Program-made: the position numbers and the translations under genes
Source of the DNA: Lacipirellula parvula
GTDB lineage: Bacteria > Planctomycetota > Planctomycetia > Pirellulales > Lacipirellulaceae
Direction: 5' to 3'
Assembly (NCBI RefSeq): GCF_009177095.1
Contig: NZ_AP021861.1
Coordinates: forward strand, 496,001-560,000
DNA: 64,000 nucleotides
The notes under the pieces: generated by a model
What the model was told of the DNA's origin: nothing
The model's database searches: none
What the model saw: the letters and a program-made list of their open reading frames with translations, nothing else
Shown: piece after piece, positions 9,854-17,547 of the stretch
Layout: each line of letters opens with the position of its first letter
Position numbering within the stretch: position 1 is the first letter of the stretch

Positions 9854-12346
9854 ATGCAGCTCCGCGGAATGAAGCCCACTCACTCACGACGATCAGCAGT
9901 GCGCTTCGCCGCGCTCCGCAAGTTCCGCCCGCTACTGTTGGCTGCAGGCGCGCTCGGCGTATGCTCCGCCCCAGCCGCTCGCGCGGAGAACTTCGTCACC
10001 CGCAGCATCATCCAGGACGACAACCCCGCGACGAACGACTTCGCCCGCGCGAACACTAATATCAACGCCGTCCCCATCAAGCGCAACGCGCTCACCACGG
10101 TCGGCGATTACCAGTTCACCAGCTACTACCAGCAAGACGGCAAGATCGCCATCGGTCGCCGCCGCACCGGCCAATCGACCTGGGATATTTTTCGCACCGA
10201 GTTCACCGCCTATAACATCAACGACGATCACGACATCAGCAGCATCGGGATCGACGGCGACGGCATCTTCCACATGTCGTGGGGCATGCACTCGAACAAC
10301 TTCCTCTACACCAAGTCGACCTCGTCGGTCCTCAATTCGAATCCGATCAACCTCATCGGCGGCTCCGTCGGCAACGCCGCGGCGCCCAACTCGATGACTG
10401 GCCTCTACAACACGGCCGTCACTTATCCCGACTTTTACAACCTCCCCGACGGCGACCTGCTCTTCGCCTACCGTAACGGCGCCTCCGGCAGCGGCGACTA
10501 TCGCATGCGTCGCTACGACACCGCGACCGACTCGTGGAGCGAACTCGGCGCCGGCGCCAACGACATTTGGATTGGCAAGAACGCTCCCGGCAGCACTTCG
10601 CCCGACGTCAACGCGTATCCCAACGAACTCGCCTTCGGCCCCAACGGAGAGATGCACGCCACCTGGACCTGGCGCACCGGCGGCGACACGACCACCGGCG
10701 AACCTGGTTTTCAAACCAATCACAATATCAACTACGCTCGCTCGAACGACTATGGCGCCACCTGGACCAACATGGCCGGCGTCCCGTACACGACGCCGAT
10801 CTATGAATCGAATGCCGAGGTCGCGATCAATCTGCCCGAAGGAAGCAGCCTGATCAACACCACGGCGATGGCCGTCGACAAACTCGGCCAGCCGGTGCTC
10901 GCCACCTGGTACGCCCCCGGCGCCCCGCAAGGAGACCACGCTCGGCAGTACATGTTCGCCTGGTACGATCAGTCGCAATCGCAGTGGAAGACCTCGCAGA
11001 TCAGCCACCGCACGATCGACGGCCCCGAGAAAACGACCGAGGCCGTCGTCCGGGACATGGCTCGGCCGATCGTCGTCATCGACGACGCCAATCGCGCGAT
11101 CGTCGCCTATCGCGACAATCAAGACGCCAACGGACTCACGATCGCTTACAGCGTTAGCCCGCAACGGAACGATTGGCAAACGTTCGATCTCACGACCGAA
11201 GACCTCGGCAACTGGGAGCCGACGTACGACGTCAACCGCTGGCGCGAAGATCGCGTCCTCAGCTTTCTCTACCAACCAAGCGGCCTGGGCCAAACGGGGT
11301 CGCCGATCGAGGTCCTCGACTGGGATTCGAACGCCTTCTTCGCCGACCTCACGGCGCCGAAGCTCCACCTAGTCGTCGATCGCAGCACCGGCCTCGCGAC
11401 GATTCGCAACGCCACCGGCGAGACCGTCGCCGTCGACGGCTACTCAATCAGCTCCGCCGCGGGTTCGCTCAATCCCGCGGGCTGGTCGAGCCTCGCCGAT
11501 CAATCGCGCCCCGGGTGGCAGGAGGCGAACCACCTGGCGACTCGGCTCAGCGAACTGAATCCCTTCAACTCGCTCCAACTCAATAACGCCGCGACGGCGA
11601 CTCTCGGCCAGGCGATGGCGACGAACGCCGCGTCGCTCGCTCAGGCGATTCAGTCGAGCGACCTGAAATTTGAATACACCACCGCCGCCGGAACCCGCAA
11701 CGGCGTCGTCGAGTACGTCGGTTACAACAACATCGTCATGTTCGTCAATCCGCTCACCGGCGAGGCGACCGTCCGCAACATGTCGAACTTCGACGTCGCG
11801 ATCGACGGTTACACGATCAGTTCCGCCGACGGCTCGCTTGAACCAGGCGTTGGCGATTGGCTCAGCCTCGACGATCAAAACGCCAGCGGCGGGCAGTGGT
11901 TCGAAGCGAACGCCTCGGCGACTCGCGTCTCGGAACTGTTGATGAGCGGGGCGATGGCGTTCAACAAGCACGCTGCTTTCAAGCTCGGCGCCTTGTTCGA
12001 TCCGAACGGCGCGACCGACCTCTCGTTCCAGTTCCTGCTCGCCGGCGATTCGACGCCGCTTTCGGGCGAGGTCGTCTATCAAATCCCCGGCGACTTCGAC
12101 ATGAACGGCTCGGTCAACGCCGCAGACCTCGCGATCTGGCGCGGGGCCTTCGGCGTCACGAATGCCGCCGACGCCAATGGCGACGGCGTCAGCGACGGCG
12201 CCGACTTCGTCGTGTGGCAACGCCACTACGGCCAAACTTGGACCCCCGCCGCAGCGATCGCCCAAACCGCCGTTCCCGAGCCCGCGACCGCCGCGCTTGC
12301 TTCATTGGCATTGGTGGCCCTGGCGGTTCGCAGGAAGAGTTTTTAA
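9854..12346 (+). CDS. BNR-repeat (BNR_4-like) PEP-CTERM protein, possible polysaccharide lyase
   Basis: The signal peptide is long and twin-arginine-free (RKFRPLLLAAGALGVCSAPAARA, mature from AENFV). Residues about 45-500 match the BNR_4 type (DDHDISSIGIDGDGIFHMSWG, repeated sialidase-like blades with DYGATWTNM). That group includes uncharacterised beta-propellers and ulvan or rhamnogalacturonan lyases, so a lyase role is inference. Two lamin-tail-like modules follow at about 505-610 and 618-740, matching those in the protein at 5145. Next come a dockerin-like pair (GDFDMNGSVNAAD, DANGDGVSDGAD) and VPEPATAALASLAL...RRKSF. The start is uncertain: ATG 9854 or ATG 9869. The stop codon TAA is the first three bases of the repeat at 12345. 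It converges on a GH106-like rhamnosidase, consistent with degradation of rhamnose-containing glycans. Confidence 0.87.
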   Translation: MQLRGMKPTHSRRSAVRFAALRKFRPLLLAAGALGVCSAPAARAENFVTRSIIQDDNPATNDFARANTNINAVPIKRNALTTVGDYQFTSYYQQDGKIAIGRRRTGQSTWDIFRTEFTAYNINDDHDISSIGIDGDGIFHMSWGMHSNNFLYTKSTSSVLNSNPINLIGGSVGNAAAPNSMTGLYNTAVTYPDFYNLPDGDLLFAYRNGASGSGDYRMRRYDTATDSWSELGAGANDIWIGKNAPGSTSPDVNAYPNELAFGPNGEMHATWTWRTGGDTTTGEPGFQTNHNINYARSNDYGATWTNMAGVPYTTPIYESNAEVAINLPEGSSLINTTAMAVDKLGQPVLATWYAPGAPQGDHARQYMFAWYDQSQSQWKTSQISHRTIDGPEKTTEAVVRDMARPIVVIDDANRAIVAYRDNQDANGLTIAYSVSPQRNDWQTFDLTTEDLGNWEPTYDVNRWREDRVLSFLYQPSGLGQTGSPIEVLDWDSNAFFADLTAPKLHLVVDRSTGLATIRNATGETVAVDGYSISSAAGSLNPAGWSSLADQSRPGWQEANHLATRLSELNPFNSLQLNNAATATLGQAMATNAASLAQAIQSSDLKFEYTTAAGTRNGVVEYVGYNNIVMFVNPLTGEATVRNMSNFDVAIDGYTISSADGSLEPGVGDWLSLDDQNASGGQWFEANASATRVSELLMSGAMAFNKHAAFKLGALFDPNGATDLSFQFLLAGDSTPLSGEVVYQIPGDFDMNGSVNAADLAIWRGAFGVTNAADANGDGVSDGADFVVWQRHYGQTWTPAAAIAQTAVPEPATAALASLALVALAVRRKSF

Positions 12347-12399
12347 CCACGAAACACACGAAGTGACTCTTTCGTGTCATTTCATGTGTTTCGTGGTAA
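12345..12399. repeat. Inverted repeat between convergent genes, probable bidirectional terminator
   Basis: The arms AACCACGAAACACACGAA and TTCATGTGTTTCGTGGTAAA pair with few mismatches. It overlaps the upstream stop codon and ends 34 bases before the convergent stop at 12433. It is probably a REP-like element serving as terminator for both genes. Confidence 0.65.
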
Positions 12400-12432
12400 A
12401 TCTCTCCGCATTTATCCCACGAGTGGCGCCAA

Positions 12433-15399
12433 TCACTCCCGCTCCAGCACCTGCACCGGGCCCAGCATTCCCGACAGCATCAGCGGGCTATCGGCTTTGT
12501 ACTTCCGAATATTCGTCCGCGTGATCCGCTGCTCCGGCGGCAGCTTCGCGTCGCCGATCAATCGATTCGGCCACAAATTGGTCACCGTGATCTTCAGTTC
12601 GTTCGCTCCTTCGCGCATGGCGGGGGTGGCGTCGAAACGAAACGGCGCCGTCCACGCCGTGCCGATCGGCTTGCCGTTGAGTTCCGCTTCGGCGATGTTC
12701 TTCACGTCGCCGAGGTCGAGCCAGAACGAACGCCCCGCCTTCTTCGCCGCCGCGACGCTGCCCGGCGGCATCTCGAACGTGATCCGGTAGTCGACCGGAC
12801 CTGAGTAGTGCTTGTTCCCTTCTTCGGTTCGCCAGGTCCAACTCCCTGGCGCGCCGAAGGTTACTTCGCCGGTCCCGCCGCGCGCCGGATCGAAGTAGAC
12901 TCGCCACGGTCCGACGATCTTCACAATCGGCCGATAGAATCGTTCCTGCGGCGCCTCGTTCGTTACTCTCTCGGCGACCGGTCGCCGAAACAAGACGAAC
13001 GTCGAGCCATGCGGCGGCAACATGAGCGGGACGATGGTGCGTCCCTCGCTTTCATTCTGGGCGAACGCCGTCGCGTCGCGCCGTTCGCCGCTCACTGGAT
13101 CCCACAACTCCGGCTGCCGACCAGCGACGCGGAACATCGCCTTGCCAGTCTCCCACCGATCGAGCCGATTGGAGACGAAGTACAAGTCGCCTTCGCTCGT
13201 CCGCCGATGGATAAAGTCGACCTGTTGGTCTCCCGTCGGCGAGAGGAACTCAAAATCCTGCGGAACGCCCAGCTGCCGCAAAACTTCGCGCGTTGGTTTG
13301 CCAGTGATCACGCGTTTCGTCGCGGGGCCCCCCTGCCCTGCGGCGTCTTTGGCCGGCTCTTTAGGCCACAGTCGCTCCGCCAGCGCCGCGAACTCCGCCG
13401 CCGCTTCAGCCCCGCCTGCGAGCCCGATCGGCGTGCTCGGTTTTTCGCCGATCACCGTCGCCCCGTCGTCGACGAGCGTCGCGACGTGCCGCAGCGCTTC
13501 CAACCCGTAGCCGTTGCCGCACGCCGGCAGCACGAGGGCGCGGTAACTCGTTCCGTCCGGCAGTTTGATCTGCCCCGCTTCGACCCGCGTCCGCGAGATC
13601 AGCGCATCGGCGTTCGTCACGTCGTAGTCGTAGCCCGGCAGCAGGCGAGCCGGATCGTTTTCCTTCACGCGCACGAAGCTCGGCACGTTTTCGCCGTAGA
13701 AGTAGAGCACGTCGTTCGCCGGCAATCCCTGCTGCAGCAAGAATTGGCAGCGATTGAGATACGCGAAGAACGGTCCCGATGCATGCCACCAGGTCGTGTT
13801 CGGATTGATGTGCGTCCCCGCGAAGTACGCCTGCCCCGGCAGCCCCATCTCCGGCGGCGAGCAATCGAACGTGTGCAGCATCGCAAGGTTCAACCCCTCG
13901 CACGCCGCGCGATCGAACACTGGCTTCAACTCGCGCGGGCCCTCTTCCCAGTGCGGCCCGATGGTCGTGAAGGCTTCGGCCAGCACTGTTCGCCGCCCGT
14001 ACAGATGCGCGGCCGACGCCGGTTGCTTGGTGAAGAATCGCGAGTCGTCGGTCGGACGATGCGGCGACGGCCCCCAGAACTCGCCCATCATCACGTCGCT
14101 CTTGCTCAGGCAGAGCAGCGCATCGATCGGCGCCGAGTGCGGCCCGCCCGATTCGGGATGAATCCCCAGCCCATGCGCGTGCGCATGTTCCGCGAACGCG
14201 CCGTAGTTGTTCTCGGCGATTAATTCGGCGAGCGTCCGGCGAAAGTCGGCGAGAAACCGGTTCGAAGTGGAGCGATCGCCCACGACGTACCCCGCAAGCG
14301 CCGGCAGCATTGAATCAAGCTCGTAACCGCGTCGCTTGGCGAATTCCGCCGGCAGTTGCGGCGTCCAGTTCACCGGGCCGAGTTCCCAACTGTCCGTTTG
14401 CAGATAACGCAGCGTCTTGCCGAGGTAGGGCTTCGCTTCGTCTAGAATCGGCGCGACGACGTCTTCCCAATATTTGTCGAACGCATGCCGATCGAGATAG
14501 TCGATCGCCCAGCCGTTCCATCCCTCGCTAGAAGTCGAGACGATTGAATTCGAAAGCGTGTAGCCGAGCCGCACCACGCGCCACTGCCCCGGCGACGCCT
14601 GCCACTGCAGGCGTCCCGTTTCGTCGACGGAGTCGGAAATATCACGCACGCTTTGCGGATCAACGACTCCCTCCTCGCTGCCGCCGCCCGGATGCAACAG
14701 CCATCCCGCGTCGTTTGCGCTCGAACTCCCTGGGTAGTCGTGATACGCCTTCGGCCGGAACCGCTCGATCGTCGCCGGCGCTTCGCCTGGATCGGGGAAC
14801 GCGATCACGGCGACGTCGCGATAGTAGTCGCCCACTGTCGGCGGCTGTTCGAGTTGCACGTCAATCGCAGCGCCCAACTCGCCGCCGTCAACGGTGGTCC
14901 ATGTCCACATCAATTTCTTCGACGCCTGTTCGGGCGTTACGGTCGGCCCCCCCATATTCCAACCGCTGACAATGTTGACGCCGATCTCCAGCCCTAGCCG
15001 GTCTGCCTCCGCCAGCGCGTGTAGAAACAGCACTCGCCATTCGGGCGAACCGAAGTCGGGCCCGTGCGGCACCGGATCGTGTCCCGTCTGCGTCGCCCCG
15101 CCGGCGTCGATGATGTTGGCGCCGCCGAAACCCTTCGCCTTCATCTCTTCGAGGTCGCGCGTGATCGCCTCGGCCGTGACGTTGCCGTTGAGCCACCACC
15201 ACCAACAGCGCGTCCGCGCCTCGCGCGGCGGATTGTCCCAACCTTGCTCCAGCGGCATGAGCGGCGTGAGCGAACTCCGCTGCTCGGGGAAGATCGCTTC
15301 ATTTGCCTCCGCCGCCGTTGCGAACTCGACGGAGCATATGAACAGACTGATCGAGCAGACGAGCGCGGCCGGTGCGTAGTTGAAAATCAAACGGTTCAC
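12433..15399 (-). CDS. Secreted GH106-like alpha-L-rhamnosidase
   Basis: The N-terminal part carries the landmarks of glycoside hydrolase family 106: RCWWWWLNGNVTAEAI..DLEEMKAKGFGGANI near residue 65, GLEIGVNIVSGWNMGG, TLRYLQTDSWELG, GIHPESGGPHSAPIDAL, and YGRRTVLAEAFTT. A C-terminal beta-sandwich (residues about 840-980; GPWRVYFDP, WLDLGDVKNIAEAELNGKPIG, NELKITVTNLWPNRLIGD) is the GH2-like sugar-binding domain found in this family. The total length of about 990 residues is usual. The start is uncertain: GTG 15399 gives a normal signal peptide (VNRLIFNYAPAALVCSIS), whereas ATG 15453 adds an arginine-rich stretch. The family removes terminal alpha-L-rhamnose, and a periplasmic or extracellular site is inferred from the leader. 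It pairs with the convergent BNR_4-like gene. Confidence 0.85.
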   Translation of the reverse strand: MNRLIFNYAPAALVCSISLFICSVEFATAAEANEAIFPEQRSSLTPLMPLEQGWDNPPREARTRCWWWWLNGNVTAEAITRDLEEMKAKGFGGANIIDAGGATQTGHDPVPHGPDFGSPEWRVLFLHALAEADRLGLEIGVNIVSGWNMGGPTVTPEQASKKLMWTWTTVDGGELGAAIDVQLEQPPTVGDYYRDVAVIAFPDPGEAPATIERFRPKAYHDYPGSSSANDAGWLLHPGGGSEEGVVDPQSVRDISDSVDETGRLQWQASPGQWRVVRLGYTLSNSIVSTSSEGWNGWAIDYLDRHAFDKYWEDVVAPILDEAKPYLGKTLRYLQTDSWELGPVNWTPQLPAEFAKRRGYELDSMLPALAGYVVGDRSTSNRFLADFRRTLAELIAENNYGAFAEHAHAHGLGIHPESGGPHSAPIDALLCLSKSDVMMGEFWGPSPHRPTDDSRFFTKQPASAAHLYGRRTVLAEAFTTIGPHWEEGPRELKPVFDRAACEGLNLAMLHTFDCSPPEMGLPGQAYFAGTHINPNTTWWHASGPFFAYLNRCQFLLQQGLPANDVLYFYGENVPSFVRVKENDPARLLPGYDYDVTNADALISRTRVEAGQIKLPDGTSYRALVLPACGNGYGLEALRHVATLVDDGATVIGEKPSTPIGLAGGAEAAAEFAALAERLWPKEPAKDAAGQGGPATKRVITGKPTREVLRQLGVPQDFEFLSPTGDQQVDFIHRRTSEGDLYFVSNRLDRWETGKAMFRVAGRQPELWDPVSGERRDATAFAQNESEGRTIVPLMLPPHGSTFVLFRRPVAERVTNEAPQERFYRPIVKIVGPWRVYFDPARGGTGEVTFGAPGSWTWRTEEGNKHYSGPVDYRITFEMPPGSVAAAKKAGRSFWLDLGDVKNIAEAELNGKPIGTAWTAPFRFDATPAMREGANELKITVTNLWPNRLIGDAKLPPEQRITRTNIRKYKADSPLMLSGMLGPVQVLERE

Positions 15400-15670
15400 C
15401 GAGACGCACCTACGGGATCGACGCGACGGACGGAGCCCCTCCCCAAAGATCACGACGCGCGGGGCAAACGACGGGCAAAAACCGCCGGAGGCAAGCTACC
15501 CAATTGATTCTCGTTGCCTGCTACAAAGAATGCAAACGATTGTGGCTGTAGGGGTTATGCGGGCTGATTCTCCCGCATATTGGCGGGCGGAGAAGGAGCG
15601 AAGGCGCGCGAAGAAGGAAGAGTGAAGGGCTGATGAAGGACGGGATGTGTGAAGATGGCTCCGCTGTTTT

Positions 15671-15717
15671 CTTAGCGTTTCTTGACGTCTTCGCGCCTTT
15701 GCGAGAGAAGTAAAAGT
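15671..15717. repeat. Direct repeat, left copy (GTTTCTT...GCGCCTTTGCGAGAG)
   Basis: This copy and the one at 16099 share GTTTCTT, a short spacer and GCGCCTTTGCGAGAG or GCGCCTCTGCGAGAG. They flank the small membrane protein gene at 15737-16069. The rest of the 337-base gap up to the rhamnosidase holds no gene I can support; CGCCCGCCAATATGCGGGAG around 15580 could form a weak hairpin. Confidence 0.6.
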
Positions 15718-15736
15718 CCCCAACCAGCTAAGAGAC

Positions 15737-16069
15737 TCAACCAAAGAATCGACTAACGACCATGAACAACAGCACCGGCACGGAAATCGCCATAAAAAAC
15801 GTCCCCAGCCCGGCGCCAAACATCCAGCCTTCGCCACGATGAACGAGAGCAGAACGCATCATGCTGAACCCCAAGGCCGCCAGCCCGAGTACGCCAAAAG
15901 CCGCCATCGGCAGTAGTAGCAAAGCCGCCACGCCAATCGCAATGTAAATCGGCAACCGAGCTCGCCGCGCCTCTTCGCGCTCTATCGCCGCCCAATCGGG
16001 CTCATGCGCAACGGCCGACGGCGAATCCTTTTCACCAACCATCGCATCGTCGGAAGATTCCGAATCCAT
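15737..16069 (-). CDS. Small membrane protein with three predicted transmembrane segments
   Basis: A 110-residue protein. The acidic cytosolic N-terminus (MDSESSDDAMVGEKD..., including the charged IEREEARRARLP) is followed by hydrophobic helices at about 39-58 (IYIAIGVAALLLLPMAAFGV), 60-75 and 85-108 (GAGLGTFFMAISVPVLLFMV). I do not recognise the family. It is flanked on both sides by copies of a direct repeat. It lies downstream of the DUF1501 gene in the same direction, but the 110-base gap holding the repeat argues against tight coupling. Confidence 0.7.
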   Translation of the reverse strand: MDSESSDDAMVGEKDSPSAVAHEPDWAAIEREEARRARLPIYIAIGVAALLLLPMAAFGVLGLAALGFSMMRSALVHRGEGWMFGAGLGTFFMAISVPVLLFMVVSRFFG

Positions 16070-16098
16070 CCGTTCTCACGCACTCTTTCTCAATTTTT

Positions 16099-16149
16099 TC
16101 TTTGCGTTTCTTTGCACCTTTGCGCCTCTGCGAGAGATTTAAAACTTAG
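16099..16149. repeat. Direct repeat, right copy
   Basis: See the copy at 15671. The shared segments are GTTTCTT and GCGCCTCTGCGAGAG. It occupies most of the gap between the DUF1501 gene and the small membrane protein gene. Confidence 0.6.
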
Positions 16150-16179
16150 CCTTCGCAAGAAACTTGAGAGCCAAGCCAG

Positions 16180-17442
16180 CTACACCAGCTCCGAAATCAC
16201 CTTCCCCCCATTCGCAATCTTCATCGGCCGCCCGTTGCTCGCCGTGAACACCGTCTCCAGCGAGATCCCCATCGCCCGGCAGACCGTCGCCATCAGGTCT
16301 TCGCTGCTGTACGGCTCGGTCGTCACCGCGGTGCCATCTTCGTTCGTGGCGCCAATCACCTTCCCGCCGGGGATGCCGCCGCCGCCGATCACCACGCTCC
16401 AGCTCCGCGCCCAGTGATCGCGGCCCGCCGTCTCGTTGATCCGCGGCGTCCGCCCGAACTCGCCCATCCACAAGATGACCGTGTCGTCGAGCAACCCCCG
16501 CTCGTCGAGATCCTCCACCAGCGCACTCATCGCCTTATCGAGTTCCGGCAGCTTCTGCTCCAGCGTCGTGAAGCAATTTTGATGCAGATCCCAGCCGCCC
16601 ATCGAGACCTCGACGAACGGCACGCCCGTCTCCACCAGCCGCCGGGCCATCAAACAGCCGCGACCAAAGCCGCTCGTGCCGTAGCGATCTTTCATCGCCT
16701 GCGGTTCGCTGTCGACTTTGAACGCCTCCATCTGCTGGCTCGACATCAAGTCGATCGTGTTCCGCAGCACCTTCGCATGTTCGCCCGCCGCGCTGCCGCG
16801 ATTCTGGTCGATGAACCGCCGCTCAAGCATGCCGAGCAGCTCCATCCGATCGCGCATCCGCCCCTTCTCCGCCGGTGCGTCGAGATTGCGGACCCGCCCG
16901 TTCGAATCAACCTGAAACGGCGCGTACCCCATGCCGAGGAACCCCGGCCCTTCGCTCCCGCCGCCGACCGACACGAACGGCGGAATCTCCAGCCCCGCCG
17001 TCTTCGCCGCCAGCTCGTGGGCCACCACCGACCCGTAGCCAGGATGAATCACGTTCGGATTCGGCACGAACCCCGTGTGCAGGTAGTACGTCCCGCGCGT
17101 GTGGTCCGCCTCGCGGGTGCTCATCGACCGCACGATCGACAGATGCTTCATCTGCTGCGCCACCTGCGGCAACAGCTCGTTGATCTGCCCCTCGCCCGCC
17201 GTCGAAATCGGCTTGAACTTCCCGCCGGTCGCCGCCCCCGGCTTCATGTCCCACATATCAATCGTCGGCGGCCCGCCCCCCATCCACAGCAGAATGCACG
17301 ATTTGTGATTCCGCTTCAGCTCCGCCGCGTTCGCCCGCAATGAATGCGTGAGCGCCAGCGCCGGCCCCGCGAGCGCCGAAGCCCCCGCCAAGTGCTGCAT
17401 GAAGTGCCGCCGAGACATGCCGTGGGGAGTGGTGAAATTCAT
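16180..17442 (-). CDS. DUF1501 family protein (sulfatase-fold) with twin-arginine-like leader
   Basis: The ATG at 17442 gives MNFTTPHGMSRRHFMQHLAG, an SRRHF twin-arginine leader followed by a hydrophobic stretch and cleavage near ANA. Starts further upstream run through a repeat. The domain is DUF1501: CILLWMGGGPPTIDMWDMKPGA (metal-ligand D), HLSIVRSMSTREADHTRGTYYLHTG, GVPFVEVSMGGWDLHQNCF, LDDTVILWMGEFGRTP, GRDHWARSWSVVIGGGGIPGG. The fold belongs to the alkaline-phosphatase/sulfatase superfamily, and its substrate in planctomycetes is not established. The DUF1549/DUF1553 gene directly upstream in the same direction is its usual partner. The length of 420 residues is typical. Confidence 0.93.
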   Translation of the reverse strand: MNFTTPHGMSRRHFMQHLAGASALAGPALALTHSLRANAAELKRNHKSCILLWMGGGPPTIDMWDMKPGAATGGKFKPISTAGEGQINELLPQVAQQMKHLSIVRSMSTREADHTRGTYYLHTGFVPNPNVIHPGYGSVVAHELAAKTAGLEIPPFVSVGGGSEGPGFLGMGYAPFQVDSNGRVRNLDAPAEKGRMRDRMELLGMLERRFIDQNRGSAAGEHAKVLRNTIDLMSSQQMEAFKVDSEPQAMKDRYGTSGFGRGCLMARRLVETGVPFVEVSMGGWDLHQNCFTTLEQKLPELDKAMSALVEDLDERGLLDDTVILWMGEFGRTPRINETAGRDHWARSWSVVIGGGGIPGGKVIGATNEDGTAVTTEPYSSEDLMATVCRAMGISLETVFTASNGRPMKIANGGKVISELV

Positions 17443-17445
17443 GGG

Positions 17446-17545
17446 AGAGTTGCGAGTTGCGAGTGACGAGTTGCGAGTGAAGGCAAGTAGAGCTTGTGAG
17501 AGTTTTGCATTTCTCTCGCAACTCAAAACCCGCCACTCGCAACTT
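17446..17545. repeat. Interrupted short tandem and inverted repeats (GAGTTGCGAGT)
   Basis: GAGTTGCGAGTTGCGAGTGA, CGAGTTGCGAGTGAAGG and the inverted CTCGCAACTCAA and CACTCGCAACTTC fill the whole gap between the DUF1549/DUF1553 and DUF1501 genes. This arrangement can form several alternative hairpins. Confidence 0.75.
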
Positions 17546-17547
17546 CT

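Noticed and set aside
9932-11368. Long open frame on the minus strand opposite the BNR gene (and similar ones at 5379-7097, 11444-12265, 12808-14223 and 17551-18843)
   Set aside because: High-GC third-position bias leaves long antisense frames; their translations are Arg/Val/Ala-rich without domain features, while the other strand has clear domains.
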